A stretch of 64,000 bases of DNA from Lachnospiraceae bacterium. Lineage in GTDB: Bacteria; Bacillota; Clostridia; Lachnospirales; Lachnospiraceae. The position numbers and the translations under genes were made by a program. Every line of letters starts with the position of its first letter. Position 1 is the first letter of the stretch. Below, one piece after another: positions 51,866-61,630 of this stretch. The notes under the pieces are model-generated. The model was not told the DNA's origin. It worked only from the letters and a program-made list of their open reading frames with translations, and did not search any database. The stretch is taken from contig JAFUFI010000020.1 of NCBI GenBank assembly GCA_017469945.1, forward strand, positions 1 through 64,000. Reading direction: 5' to 3'.

Positions 51866-52794
51866 ACCGTCTCCTTTTCCTTTCCCGTCACATTTAAAAA
51901 CACATCGTCCATATTTCCTTGAATAACCTCAAACCCGTTAATACAGCTTTTTACGCTGTCAACGATAGGGACCGCGTCCAGTGAACTGTTTAAATAAATG
52001 CGAGCTCCGTAAGATGTTTGCTTTATATCCGCTTCTTCTTGCGAAAATCCCGATAAGGCATTTTCCTCAACATCCTTAAAGCTATCATTTGAAAAATAAA
52101 GTCTTAACTTATCCTTCGCATATTTTTCTTTAAGTTCAAATGTAGTCCCTTCCGCAAGAATTCTGCCCTTGTCGATTATAATGATCTTGTCCGCTGCGGC
52201 AGCCTCTTCCATATAGTGGGTTGTCAGAAAGACTGTCATATCTTCGGATTTTCTAAGGATTCTCACAGCCTCCCAGACATCAGCTCTTGTCGCGGGATCG
52301 AGTCCCGTTGTGGGTTCATCAAGAAACAGAATCTTGGGAGAATTCATCAGCGCCAGTGTTATTTCGCATCTTCTTTTTTGTCCGCCGGAAAGAACCGCAT
52401 ATTTCTTGTTTAGAATCGGTCCGAGTTTTAAAAGATCGCTAAGATCCGCCAGCCGGTTTTTGATTTCCTTTTTTGAAAGCCCCCTTATCTCGGACCTTAG
52501 ATATAAATTGTCTTTTACCGTCAAAATATCATCAAGGACATTTGACTGGTATACGACTCCGATGGATTTTCTGATCTCCATATCCTGCTTTCCGAGACGG
52601 TATCCGCATATAAACGCCGAACCGGAATCAGGCTTTAATATGGTTGAAAGCATATTTATCGTTGTGGATTTTCCCGCTCCGTTTTCACCCAGAAAGCCGA
52701 TCATCGACCCGCTCTCAGTCTCAAATGAAATCCCGTCTACCGCCGTAAACTTCCCATATCTTTTTGTCAGATTGTTTAACTCAAGTGTTTTCAT
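51862..52794 (-). CDS. ABC transporter ATP-binding protein (DrrA/NatA-like)
   Basis: The 310-residue ATPase has Walker A GENGAGKST, signature LSGGQKRR, Walker B ILFLDEPTTGLDP and the His loop TTHYME. A C-terminal extension of about 80 residues is seen as in DrrA-type exporters. It is the first gene of a four-gene operon with a permease, a LytTR regulator and DUF3021. AAGGAGGCAGCT precedes the ATG. Confidence 0.93.
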   Translation of the reverse strand: MKTLELNNLTKRYGKFTAVDGISFETESGSMIGFLGENGAGKSTTINMLSTILKPDSGSAFICGYRLGKQDMEIRKSIGVVYQSNVLDDILTVKDNLYLRSEIRGLSKKEIKNRLADLSDLLKLGPILNKKYAVLSGGQKRRCEITLALMNSPKILFLDEPTTGLDPATRADVWEAVRILRKSEDMTVFLTTHYMEEAAAADKIIIIDKGRILAEGTTFELKEKYAKDKLRLYFSNDSFKDVEENALSGFSQEEADIKQTSYGARIYLNSSLDAVPIVDSVKSCINGFEVIQGNMDDVFLNVTGKEKETV

Positions 52795-52821
52795 AGCTGC
52801 CTCCTTATCTGCCTATACAAT

Positions 52822-52854
52822 AAAAAAACTGCTTTCAAATGAAAACAGTTTTTT
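52822..52854 (-). terminator. Terminator of the chemoreceptor operon
   Basis: On the minus strand AAAAAACTG-TTTTC pairs with GAAAG-CAGTTTTTT, about 70 bp after the chemoreceptor stop. The symmetric A/T flanks allow function in both directions. Confidence 0.65.
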
Positions 52855-52856
52855 AG

Positions 52857-52887
52857 GTAAGTTGTATTTTTTTGTATGTAAGTTGTA
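52857..52887. promoter_or_regulatory. Putative LytTR operator: two direct repeats with a 21-bp period
   Basis: GTAAGTTGTA occurs at 52857-52866 and 52878-52887, start to start 21 bp, so both lie on the same face of DNA. LytTR proteins bind such pairs (about 9-bp sites with 12-bp gaps). It lies 63-93 bp upstream of the ABC operon, which encodes a LytTR regulator, so autoregulation is likely. Confidence 0.55.
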
Positions 52888-52890
52888 AAA

Positions 52891-52919
52891 TGACCCCTGG
52901 GGACGGAGTTGCTGTGTCA
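52891..52919. repeat. REP-like palindrome, short copy
   Basis: TGACCCCTGGGGACGGAGTT followed by GCTGTGTCA, a shortened, diverged member of the family, 4 bp after the chemoreceptor stop codon. Confidence 0.65.
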
Positions 52920-52923
52920 TTTT

Positions 52924-54648
52924 TTAGAACTTGAATTTGTTGACCTCGTCATCAAGCTGACGCGCAATCTGAGCGTTTTCATTGACAACATTCTTGTTTT
53001 GCTTCATATTCTCGGACATATCCGCAACGGCTGCAGCTACGTCACCTACGCCCTTGGCGCTTTCCTCTACTGCTGTCGATACATCGTTCATAGCATTTGA
53101 AACATCATTCATTGAATTATCGATATTTCTTGATGCGGCATCAACATTTTTAAGCATTTCGGAAATCTTTCCGGCATCCTCCTGGTACTGGATTCCGGTA
53201 TCCATAAGCTGCTTATATCCGCCGATTGTCTTGTCTCTTACGAAATCAACCATTCTGGTAGCTTCGTCAGCAAGTTCTTTAACGGTGCCGATTACCTCAG
53301 CAGAGATTCCCTGGATCTTCTTTGCGGTTTCTGCTGAATTTGTTGCAAGGTTGCTGATTTCTTCCGCTACAACAGCAAAGCCTCTTCCGTATTCGCCGGC
53401 TCTTGCTGCTTCAATACTTGCATTTAAGGACAAAAGGTTTGTCTGAGATGCGATTTCCAAAATAGTATTTGTAAGACCGCCGATAGCTTCTACTGCCTGA
53501 GATTTTTCAATCTTTTCATTAAGCTTTGCAGTCATATCATCAGCAGCTTCGTGAGCCAACTGCGTTTCTTCTTCCGCATGTCTTCTCATTTCGTCCGCAC
53601 GCTTTTCCATCTCTCCGGCATAGTCAGTTCCAACGCGAACGCTGTTGTACATATCCTGAACGTCACCCTTGATCTTGTTGGTGGATCCCTGAACCTGCTG
53701 AAGGGAAGCAGATGTTTCCTCCATTGCGGCGCTCATCTCTTCCATGGTTGCAGAGACATTATCAAGCTGATCGTTGGTTTTAACAGTAGTATCAAGAGCT
53801 ACCTCAACCGATCCTGAAAGAGCTACCGAGCTGTCGGAAATTGACTTAACGACTTCTCTGATATACTCAAGAAGGCTGTTGATGCTTCCCGCAATATCGG
53901 TTACCTCGTCATTGCCCTTTACTTCAATCTTCTTTGTAAGGTCTCCGTTGTTGCTTACAAGATCCTTAACCTTTTTATCAACTTTGCTGAGTCCTCTTCC
54001 GATGCTGTTTGCAAGGAGAATTGATACAACTACCGATATTGCTACAAGGATCAGCGCGATAACCGCGATAGTTTTTACAATACCCGTCATAGTAGATACA
54101 ATATCATCGACAATATAATCGATTCCTATAATTCCGACAACCTCTCCGGCCTTGTTGGTAATAGGTGCAAATGCGGTAATATAGTTCGTTCCGTTTGCAT
54201 TCTTTTCAATCTTGTCTGAAACATAACCGTCGGTTGTAAGTGCACTTCTCATATCAGCTTCTACAGAAGCATCCACAGGAGTTCCTATAGCAATGCCTTT
54301 TTCAGCGGGGCATGAAAGGTAAACCAAACTTCCGTCGAGATCGCCTGCTGTGTAGATTGAAGCGATGTTTGCAGAGCTCTGAATCTCCTTCATATCCTCT
54401 CTTGCAACGGTATTTGCATAGCTGTCATCCGAGCCTTTTTCAAGAAGCCCTAAAAGATTTCCGTTCATCTGTCTCGCAGAAATCTGAGCCATGGCAAGGG
54501 TATTCTCCATAGCGGTCTTTATATAACTGTTGCTTACGTAACGGTAAATACTGATACCCATTACCACACACAAAAGTACGTTTGTTAATATGCTTGCGAT
54601 CAGGATTTTAAATCTGATACTGATTCTTAAACTTTTCTTCTGGTTCAT
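52924..54648 (-). CDS. Methyl-accepting chemotaxis protein
   Basis: The 574-residue receptor has a first membrane helix (about 12-32), an extracytoplasmic Cache-like sensor (about 33-183), a second helix (about 186-210), a HAMP domain (about 210-265) and the long cytoplasmic signalling hairpin with [22 protein letters not shown] at the tip region. It starts 10 bp after the stop codon of the binding-protein gene, so the receptor and a lipoprotein binding protein are made together. It probably senses the ligand either directly or through that lipoprotein. Confidence 0.95.
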   Translation of the reverse strand: MNQKKSLRISIRFKILIASILTNVLLCVVMGISIYRYVSNSYIKTAMENTLAMAQISARQMNGNLLGLLEKGSDDSYANTVAREDMKEIQSSANIASIYTAGDLDGSLVYLSCPAEKGIAIGTPVDASVEADMRSALTTDGYVSDKIEKNANGTNYITAFAPITNKAGEVVGIIGIDYIVDDIVSTMTGIVKTIAVIALILVAISVVVSILLANSIGRGLSKVDKKVKDLVSNNGDLTKKIEVKGNDEVTDIAGSINSLLEYIREVVKSISDSSVALSGSVEVALDTTVKTNDQLDNVSATMEEMSAAMEETSASLQQVQGSTNKIKGDVQDMYNSVRVGTDYAGEMEKRADEMRRHAEEETQLAHEAADDMTAKLNEKIEKSQAVEAIGGLTNTILEIASQTNLLSLNASIEAARAGEYGRGFAVVAEEISNLATNSAETAKKIQGISAEVIGTVKELADEATRMVDFVRDKTIGGYKQLMDTGIQYQEDAGKISEMLKNVDAASRNIDNSMNDVSNAMNDVSTAVEESAKGVGDVAAAVADMSENMKQNKNVVNENAQIARQLDDEVNKFKF

Positions 54649-54658
54649 ATATTGCTCC

Positions 54659-56122
54659 TTATTCTGCGTTAAGTGAATCTACGATTGCCCTTGACATATA
54701 TGCGCCGTTTGCGCTTTCAAAATCAGCATAAGCCGATTCTATACTTGCCCCTTCAACCACTACTTTCTTTATAAGTTCTTTTTTAAGCTCCATGAGCTCG
54801 TCATTATATAAAGAGTATGCGTCTGTACTATAGGGCAGATCGGCCATTTTACTGTTATTGTTAAATACTTCAAGAGCATTCGCCTGTCTCTCAGTAATGC
54901 TTCCCGCACCGGGATCGTTCTTAAGAGGCACAACAGAAAGCAAATGGTCTATATGGTTTTTGGCGAATTTGTCAGAGATGGGGCTGTAGGTCCAAAGCTC
55001 CTCAACATCTCCGCCGTCGTTCATTGTCTCAATGAAGTATTTAAATACACCGGCAGGGTTCTTGCAGGCTGATGTGATACACCAAACCGGCGCAACTCTT
55101 TCGAGATATTTTCCTGTTTCGGCCAGAGGCGGCATTGTTACGATTTCTCCGTCTACCTCAGCTTCTATAAGCTTATTTGAAAGAGTCTGAGCCCATGTTC
55201 CGGCCCAATATGTAAATACGCCAAACTCATTTGCGTAAAATTTATCTCTGCAGTTTCCTGTAGAATTTTCAAATATACTTTTGTCTATATATCCTTTTGA
55301 GTAAGCGTCGCGAAGTCTTACGAGCGCTTCCTTCATGTTATCTTCCATAAATCCGTCAGCCCAGGAGCCGTCTTCCTTTTCATAAAAAGAAGGGTACGCA
55401 TCCTGATAAAACTCCGGAAGATAGTTGGTATAAGGGGCTTCACTGTTAATAAGACCTGCTGCCGATACGCCGTAAGTATTACCGTCTATACCGTCCCCAT
55501 CGGGGTCAAGCTCGGTAAATGCCTTAAGCATATTCATATATTCTTCGTAATTGGTCGGCACATCCAGTCCCACATTATCAAGCCAGGCTTTTTTAATGTA
55601 TGTGGTACAGCCGTTTCCTCTTGTAGGGGTAAATCCAAAAAGCTTTCCGTTAATCTTAATACCGTCAATAAGGTCGCTGTTTCCGGCCGCCTCTACTCTG
55701 CTTTCAAGCTCGGAACCCGAGTAATAAGGCGTGATATCTGCAAGCATTTCCTGCGCTGCATACTTTGTGTAATAAGTAGAGCTAAGGAGTATTACATCAG
55801 GCAGATTTCCGCTTTCAAATGCAGCAGATACCTCATCATAATAAACGTCATGCTCCGGCTGAATGATGATCATATCGATGCCGGTAAGTTCTTCCCATTT
55901 AGCTTCGAACTCATCCCTTCCGTTTTCCTGGGTAATTAACGTTCCGTCAACCATTACTGTAATCGATTCGGGCTTTGTAACTTCGGACGAAGATGTAATG
56001 TTCTCAATCTGTCCGGAGCCTTGCGCGCTTTGCGCGTTTTGGGCAGCATTAGTACCGCATGAAGTAAGTATGGCTGATGCAGCAACAAAAACCGCCAATA
56101 AAGTATGTACTTTCCTTTTCAT
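54659..56122 (-). CDS. Extracellular solute-binding lipoprotein (family 1)
   Basis: The 487-residue protein has a lipoprotein signal (lipobox ILTSC, Cys near 21) and a sugar-type binding-protein fold: [45 protein letters not shown], and [18 protein letters not shown], a probable calcium loop. The start at 56122 follows AGGAGG. No permease or ATPase gene is adjacent; instead a chemoreceptor gene follows 10 bp downstream. It may serve chemotaxis rather than uptake, or a transporter encoded elsewhere. Confidence 0.9.
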   Translation of the reverse strand: MKRKVHTLLAVFVAASAILTSCGTNAAQNAQSAQGSGQIENITSSSEVTKPESITVMVDGTLITQENGRDEFEAKWEELTGIDMIIIQPEHDVYYDEVSAAFESGNLPDVILLSSTYYTKYAAQEMLADITPYYSGSELESRVEAAGNSDLIDGIKINGKLFGFTPTRGNGCTTYIKKAWLDNVGLDVPTNYEEYMNMLKAFTELDPDGDGIDGNTYGVSAAGLINSEAPYTNYLPEFYQDAYPSFYEKEDGSWADGFMEDNMKEALVRLRDAYSKGYIDKSIFENSTGNCRDKFYANEFGVFTYWAGTWAQTLSNKLIEAEVDGEIVTMPPLAETGKYLERVAPVWCITSACKNPAGVFKYFIETMNDGGDVEELWTYSPISDKFAKNHIDHLLSVVPLKNDPGAGSITERQANALEVFNNNSKMADLPYSTDAYSLYNDELMELKKELIKKVVVEGASIESAYADFESANGAYMSRAIVDSLNAE

Positions 56123-56307
56123 AGATCCTCCTATTTTTTGCAAAGAAAAAGAAGTAATTTATCTTACAACTACCCTTGTGCATACACCCAATATTTAACC
56201 CCAAAATCACACCCATAATAATAAAATATCATTTAATCTCATAATAGGCAAATTAAAAAAATATAAATAGATTAATAGTTTTTTAGATTTTTTTAGAATT
56301 AAAAAAA

Positions 56308-56396
56308 TGACACAGGGGGACGGGGATGGGGGTTCATAGTCAGAAAATTTATGGATTATTCTGACTATGAACCCCCATCCCCGTCCCCCTGTGTCA
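56308..56396. repeat. REP-like palindrome, full copy
   Basis: The two arms of about 38 bp are perfect inverted copies, starting TGACACAGGGGGACGGGGAT and ending in the mirror CCCCGTCCCCCTGTGTCA, with a 13-nt loop. It lies 4 bp after the stop codon of the lipoprotein gene and is the most complete of five copies in the window. Confidence 0.85.
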
Positions 56397-56400
56397 AAAA

Positions 56401-57411
56401 CTATTCTACGTAGGTTCCGCCAAAGTCTGAGCTCTGCCAGGTCTTGCCTTCACCTAAGTAATCAAGGAACTCTCCTGTATTTACGTTGTAAGTTACATTA
56501 TGATATTCAACAAATACCGAATCGCCCTCATCACTTGTCTTGGAATAATCTACATTTATAATGCCATTATCTCTCTTTAACATAGCACCGAGTTCAAAAC
56601 CGGCATCTCTTATCTCGGAAGCAAGATCGAATCCGAGAGCCTCAATTAGCTCCCCCTCGGTTATAGGAGTTCCGACATATGCCTTAAACTCAGCTTCTTC
56701 CTTGTCAAGATAGCAGTAGTAGTTCTTCCAGGTATGACCGGTATACATACCTTCCTCTTCCTTGCCTTTTTCGTACTCAAAAGTACCATCGTAAGCACTG
56801 ATCGATACGCAGTAATCCTCAACGTAATCCGGCTTAAAGAAGTATCCCATATGAGAAATAAAAGGCTCCTTTACCTCGCCGTCTTTAACGGTGTACAGAT
56901 AGGTTACAAGCGCAGTAGTATAGGCTTCGTTAACCCCGATGAATTTTACTCCTTCTACGTCAAATTGCGATATTACATGATCATCAAAGCTCTTAACCTC
57001 TGTACTCTCTACAAGCTGTTCGCACTTATCCTCGCTTACATACCAAAGCGATCCGATACTTGTCTCAAATTCAGGATCTATCTCGCTTCCTAAAAAGATG
57101 AATTCCTCGTAAACGCCGTCTCCGTCAAAATCATCAAAGACCGAATCAATTTCTTCACCGGCATCTTCTCTCGCAGCTTCCTTTGCCTTTAAGGATAGCG
57201 TCTGTTGCAAACTTACATCGCCCGCAGGCTGCTCCGCAATTTCCGCCTTTAGAGTACTATCATTTTCCTCTGCAGATACTTCTGAAGTAACGTTTTGTGC
57301 ATCACTTTCAGTTTTGTTCTCAGGCTCCGCTACATTCGTCTTTCCGCACGCGGAAAGCGCCGCACATGCCATGATCCCACAGAGCATAATACTTAATATC
57401 CTCTTTTTCAT
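56401..57411 (-). CDS. Lipoprotein with a calcium-loop-like repeat, function unknown
   Basis: The 336-residue protein has a lipobox (AALSAC, Cys near 22), a low-complexity Glu/Ser/Thr spacer, then SVFDDFDGDGVYEEFIFLG (about 90-108), a D-x-D-x-D-G loop of the VCBS/dockerin kind common in Firmicute surface proteins, then a beta-rich region. I recognise no full family. The start at 57411 follows AAGGAGG. A REP-like element ends 4 bp after its stop. Confidence 0.75.
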   Translation of the reverse strand: MKKRILSIMLCGIMACAALSACGKTNVAEPENKTESDAQNVTSEVSAEENDSTLKAEIAEQPAGDVSLQQTLSLKAKEAAREDAGEEIDSVFDDFDGDGVYEEFIFLGSEIDPEFETSIGSLWYVSEDKCEQLVESTEVKSFDDHVISQFDVEGVKFIGVNEAYTTALVTYLYTVKDGEVKEPFISHMGYFFKPDYVEDYCVSISAYDGTFEYEKGKEEEGMYTGHTWKNYYCYLDKEEAEFKAYVGTPITEGELIEALGFDLASEIRDAGFELGAMLKRDNGIINVDYSKTSDEGDSVFVEYHNVTYNVNTGEFLDYLGEGKTWQSSDFGGTYVE

Positions 57412-57486
57412 TATTAAAGTATCCTCCTTTTTCATAATCTGTTCCCCTCAAATCTCTTATTACAGACAGCCCTTGTTAAGCGTAGA

Positions 57487-57948
57487 TTATAAAAATGATA
57501 CAGGGATCTTCACTACAACTTTTTTAACTTCCTGTGCCTTATCACTGATGACTCCGGGCATATGGCCGGTTTCAGAGAGAAGAAGTACAGGCTTCATAGG
57601 CTCGAGAAGGATATTGTCTCCCACCACTTCGTTTGAAAAGAACATTACGTCCTTTTCCTCTGAATACTCCTTAGATACCTTAAGAGTATTAACCGGTGCC
57701 ACCTCAATGTACTCGCTTCCCGAAATAAGCATCTGAACATCAAGATATTTGATATGACTTTCAAACTCTTTTTCGGATCTGTCTACGGTGGTGTAGCTTG
57801 AAAAGATAGCATAGCACTCATCTGTAATGTCCACCCTACCGTTTTCGGTGTTAACATTACACTTTGAGCTATCAGTTAAAAATGCATAAACCTCCGGAGA
57901 GATCTCCTTAACTTTTTCCAGATCGTTAATGTTTAAAATCTTTGACAT
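57487..57948 (-). CDS. YhcH/YjgK/YiaL family protein
   Basis: The 153-residue cupin-like protein matches the YhcH/YiaL group (the EbgC fold): KVNIENGRVDITD-type segment NGRVDITDECYAIFSSYTT, then KEFESHIKYLDVQMLISGSEYIEVAP (about 60-85), and GHMPGVI near the C-terminus, which supply the expected His/Glu metal ligands. Members act in sialic acid or sugar metabolism as anomerases. No sialic acid genes are adjacent, so its substrate is open. Confidence 0.85.
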   Translation of the reverse strand: MSKILNINDLEKVKEISPEVYAFLTDSSKCNVNTENGRVDITDECYAIFSSYTTVDRSEKEFESHIKYLDVQMLISGSEYIEVAPVNTLKVSKEYSEEKDVMFFSNEVVGDNILLEPMKPVLLLSETGHMPGVISDKAQEVKKVVVKIPVSFL

Positions 57949-58023
57949 CTTTCTATTGTCTCCTTTAATTATTTATAAGCTGTCTCGCTGCTGACACCCC
58001 CTGATTCTTAAAATCACATAATG

Positions 58024-58665
58024 TCAGACCATCGAATTTTCTCTCTTCCACTGATATATACTTAAATCAACCTTTCCGTCTTTTACAGTAATCCCCTCCG
58101 CTTCCAGAAGCTTAGCCTGCACCCCGGGTCCCCCGAAGGCAAACTCTCCGGCCAGCTCACCTTTAGCGTTAACTACGCGATAGCAGGGAATACTATCCGG
58201 ATCAGGATTTTTGTGAAGCGCATTCCCGACCGCCCGGGCCATCTTTTTGTCCCCCGCGATTTCTGCAACCTGGGAATACGTAGCTACATAACCATAGGGT
58301 ATCTTCTTTACCGCTTCATATATTCGCTTAGCCGGGCTATCGCTGACAAGGTCATAGCTCTCGGCGACCATTCGCTTTATATCCTCATCCGGAATGCTCC
58401 CGTCAAGAATGATCGTATTCCAATGATCCTTATTCTGATGATATCCCGGGATTACCGCTTTATAAATCTGTCTCCAAAAATAGGCCTTCTCAGGATCCAC
58501 CTTCACATTCAGATTGATATAGCCTTCCCTTTCATATGTCCAAAGGAAAGCCTTTTTATTTCCTCTAAACCTGATCAGCTGCCAGTTCTGATCATGGAAC
58601 GGTGCATCCTGATAAGTATCCGGAAAAGAAAGTCCACATTCCAATGCTTCTTGTCTTGTTTTCAT
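58024..58665 (-). CDS. Fusion of MmcQ/YjbR protein and alkyltransferase-like domain
   Basis: The 213-residue protein joins an N-terminal MmcQ/YjbR domain (about 1-110; CGLSFPDTYQDAPFHDQNWQLIRF, LNVKVDPEKAYFWR) with a C-terminal domain of the O6-alkylguanine-DNA alkyltransferase fold (about 115-200; IPYGYVATYSQVAEIAGDKKMARAVGNAL). The active-site motif reads PCYRV instead of PCHRV: the alkyl-accepting Cys is present but the His that activates it is Tyr. It may bind alkylated DNA rather than repair it, or react slowly. The N-terminal catalytic-accessory domain of full Ogt is absent. Confidence 0.85.
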   Translation of the reverse strand: MKTRQEALECGLSFPDTYQDAPFHDQNWQLIRFRGNKKAFLWTYEREGYINLNVKVDPEKAYFWRQIYKAVIPGYHQNKDHWNTIILDGSIPDEDIKRMVAESYDLVSDSPAKRIYEAVKKIPYGYVATYSQVAEIAGDKKMARAVGNALHKNPDPDSIPCYRVVNAKGELAGEFAFGGPGVQAKLLEAEGITVKDGKVDLSIYQWKRENSMV

Positions 58666-58721
58666 ACTGCGCCCTCAAAGTGCCTTATCCATACAGGAAA
58701 TCATTAAAGCTTAAACAGTAT

Positions 58722-59078
58722 TCAAGCCTTAGTTAAGAAAAACCCAGCTGTCATCAAAGCTATGATCAGTATTGAAAGACCGAGTGCGGTCACCACACCA
58801 AGTTGCACACTCTTTTTATCCGCTTTTTCCTGTTCAGACTTGTTGTATTCTTCATCGTCACCGTAGAATTCAAGTTTCTTTTGTCTGAATAACAGAGAAA
58901 ACAAAGGAAGAGGCAACAAGAGCAGCGCACCCCACTTCGTACCATATTCCCCGTTTCCGACATGAAACAGCGGCGAGTTTTTAAATGTGCTCGGCATAAA
59001 GAACCATATAATAAGCGCAATCACAATTCCGGAAATAATAAAGATGTTTCTGAGTAATCTGTACTTTTTAGTATTCAT
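58722..59078 (-). CDS. Small membrane protein (DUF1648/SdpI-like)
   Basis: The 118-residue protein has three membrane helices (about 10-30, 45-62, 93-115) and a charged middle loop. The segment FFMPSTFKNSPLFHVGNGEYGTKWGAL recalls the MP-x-H/N...G motif of DUF1648 proteins related to SdpI immunity proteins; the match is weak. GGAGGGCTT before the ATG at 59078 supports the start. It stands alone. Confidence 0.6.
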   Translation of the reverse strand: MNTKKYRLLRNIFIISGIVIALIIWFFMPSTFKNSPLFHVGNGEYGTKWGALLLLPLPLFSLLFRQKKLEFYGDDEEYNKSEQEKADKKSVQLGVVTALGLSILIIALMTAGFFLTKA

Positions 59079-59162
59079 AAGCCCTCCAAGAAATACGAGA
59101 ACACTTAACTGCCGCAAAAAGATGAAACCAGAATATATAATCAGCATTTCTATAAAACCAAA

Positions 59163-59265
59163 ATGCGCCCGCTACCCGGACGAATGCTCCGCATACAGCC
59201 TACGCTATGAAAAAAAGAGTCTCCGAGTAATCAGGAAAAACCCGACGCTCTCCGCACGGGCGCAT
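59163..59265. repeat. 103-bp stem-loop segment ending the GNAT remnant
   Basis: ATGCGCCCG (59163-59171) is the exact inverted copy of CGGGCGCAT (59257-59265). Inside, on the minus strand, CCCG...CGGG followed by TTTTT could stop transcription. The segment begins exactly where the GNAT frame loses similarity. Confidence 0.5.
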
Positions 59266-59553
59266 CTACATTATAACACATCTTAAGAGCCATAAAAATG
59301 CAACGTAACCGTCATATTCAGAATCATAATGGTAAGCTATTTCTCCGACAAATCCATTCTCGTCCTTTAAATATCTGTAATATCTTTTGTTTTCATGATA
59401 CACGATCCATTGGTCATACCAGCTCTTCCATTTCTCCTTGGGAAACGGAATTGTTCCTCCCCAGGCATGATTGTATGCCATAGTTTCTTCGTCAGCCATA
59501 AGGCTCTCTCTAAACCACATTTCTTCCAATGTGGGCACTACTAATTCCAACAT
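59266..59553 (-). pseudogene. GNAT N-acetyltransferase, C-terminally truncated
   Basis: The frame begins like a family of GNAT enzymes, MLELVVPTLEEMWFRESLMAD, with WGGTIPFPKEKW and ENGFVGEIAYHYDSEYDGYVA. It then ends abruptly in FLWLLRCVIM, where the acetyl-CoA-binding strand and the Q/R-x-x-G-x-G/A loop should follow. The lost part corresponds to a sequence of different character downstream (59160-59265), bounded by an inverted repeat. Probably a deletion or insertion scar. Confidence 0.6.
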
Positions 59554-59643
59554 CTTATTTATCTCTTCCTTTTAAACCTCATAAGCAAGTAAATTCCCCA
59601 GAGGAATACCAAATCCTATACTCTCGCTGTGACCACTTAAAAG

Positions 59644-60855
59644 TTATTCATTTTCATCAAGATATAACTGCACCCTGCTGTCAATAACCTTTGCCGTCTC
59701 CTCCGCTGTCTTCTGACCGGCAAGAAACGCCCCCAGTTCCTCTTCAAAAATATACCTTATATCCATAATCTCGCTGTTTACAGGTCTGGCACTCCGAATA
59801 ATTTCCTTGTATATAGACTGCCATTCATCAGTGAGTCTGTAATCCTTCGGAGAAACTACTCCATCCCCTCTGCCGGCAATTACAACCAGGTGTGGAGATC
59901 CATCCGAAGATATCTCAGTATGACCTTTCGGATCATTATATATATTATAATCCTCTATCTGCTTATCTATAATATCCCACCTTAAACTTTGACAGGATAT
60001 ACCACCATAAAACTTTGAGTAAGAATAATCGTTAATTGTCCTCTGTCCTTCTTCGGAAATAAGCCATCTGAGGAAATCCTTTGCTCCTTCGGTGTTCTTC
60101 GAATCCGCATTTACACATAAGCAGCCTGAGGGATATATATATGATCCGCCCTCTCCGGTTTCCGAAGGAAATCCAATATAGGACGGGGTTCCTCTATAAT
60201 AAGCATCGCATTCTGCCATATTATCACCCATAAGCTGATAAATATTTTTACAAGCGATCTTTCCGTCATATATATCCTGTCTGGTAGATAATTCGTACTG
60301 TTTTCCATCCTCTATAGCGTATTTTTTTGCGAATTCCAGAAGCCTTACAAACTCCTCCCCCTCCATATTACTTTTTCGGGTGTCCCAGTCGATCACATTT
60401 TTGTTGCTCATGTCCCACAAACCGAAATAGATCACGATTTCAAAAGCAGACATATCGATAGCTTTTTCAGCACCGGAGTTTTCTATTGCATCCATATATT
60501 CCGAAAGAGTCCAGCTGCTTCTTCCACCGGCTATCTCTTCGGAGGTAACAAAACTTTTAATATACACATTGTACGGAATACTGTATAACTTTCCGTTTAC
60601 AGTACATCCGTCAAAAGCTGATGTAATATACTGGCTTTTATCTATCTCCAAAACATCATCAAGGGGTATTATTCCACCGTTTTTCGCAAGAGAAGTAAAA
60701 TCAATGTAATAATCCGCAACAATATCCGGACCTTTTCCCGTCGCCATTTCAGCTGAAAATTTATTCATAAAGTCTTCATAACTAAGATCTTCCTCAATCT
60801 CACAAAAAGAGATCCTGTAATCCGAATTTGACCTGTTATATCTTATTCCCATCAA
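59644..60855 (-). pseudogene. Solute-binding protein part of a split lipoprotein
   Basis: The 403-codon frame is a family 1 binding protein without signal peptide and without the first strand: it begins near YNRSNSDYRISFCEIEEDLS and continues MATGKGPDIVADYY, NGKLYSIPYNVYI, SGCLCVNADSKNTEGAKDFLRWL. The upstream lipoprotein frame overlaps it by 20 bp in another frame. A single lipoprotein with an N-terminal domain followed by this binding domain is common in Lachnospiraceae, so a frameshift or small deletion near 60845 probably split one gene. It could still be translated separately from its own ATG. Confidence 0.65.
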
Positions 60856-61372
60856 TTCCCGCTATACTGCGAATTGATCTGTATATGCTTTCATCATAAT
60901 TCATAAGGTCTCTGCTGTTTACTGCAATGCTCCTTATTCCTTCAGTTTCCGAGTATACCCGGATTATGATGCCGACGTTCAGATATGAAGTTGCGCCTTC
61001 TTCAAAATTCCTGCTTTCTCCAAGCAGCTTGTACATCTCTACAAGAGAATCATCAATAATCCTTCGATCAAAAAGTTTGCAGTTAAACTCCCCAACCCTC
61101 GTGCTATATCCAAGAGTTTCCCAACGCCCGCCACCATCATCCGAAACAGGACTCCAATCCTCCGGAATCACTTCTTCAGACATATCCGGTATTGAGCTTT
61201 GGGACAGTAAGAAAAATGGTCCTTCCTCCTCCGCAAATAAAGATGCCTCACTGTCAAAGGCTTGGGTAACCCCTTCGTTTCCTGTCAGTTGTCCTTTTCC
61301 CGTACAACCTGTAGACAACACCATCGTGCTTATAAGACAAACTGTCAAAAACTTACTTAATGACTTTTTCAT
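60836..61372 (-). pseudogene. Lipoprotein N-terminal part of the split binding protein
   Basis: The 178-codon frame has a lipoprotein signal (MVLSTGC, Cys near 23) and a domain with WETLGYSTRVGEFNCKLFDRRIIDD, then stops at GIDGNKI just where the binding-protein domain should begin. The start at 61372 follows AGGGGA. If both parts are real proteins, this one is a short lipoprotein and the other would be cytosolic, which makes little sense, so a broken gene is preferred. Confidence 0.6.
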
Positions 61373-61630
61373 TCCCCTGCTTCTCCCGATTATGCGATGC
61401 ATTCATTGTCATTTCATCAGCTATTTTCAATTTTATTACTATTCTCATTCTAAGTGAATATACCCGTAACAAACTTAAACGAATCTTAACCGCTCCTTAA
61501 ATGAAAAAATAATTATTTTTCAAAAATTTTCCCCCATTAGCCCTATTCATGTCCCACATACCTAATGAAATGCAAAAGAAGGGTACCTTAAAATTCTTGA
61601 TTTTGAAGCAAAAAAAGAAAGCCTTGAATA

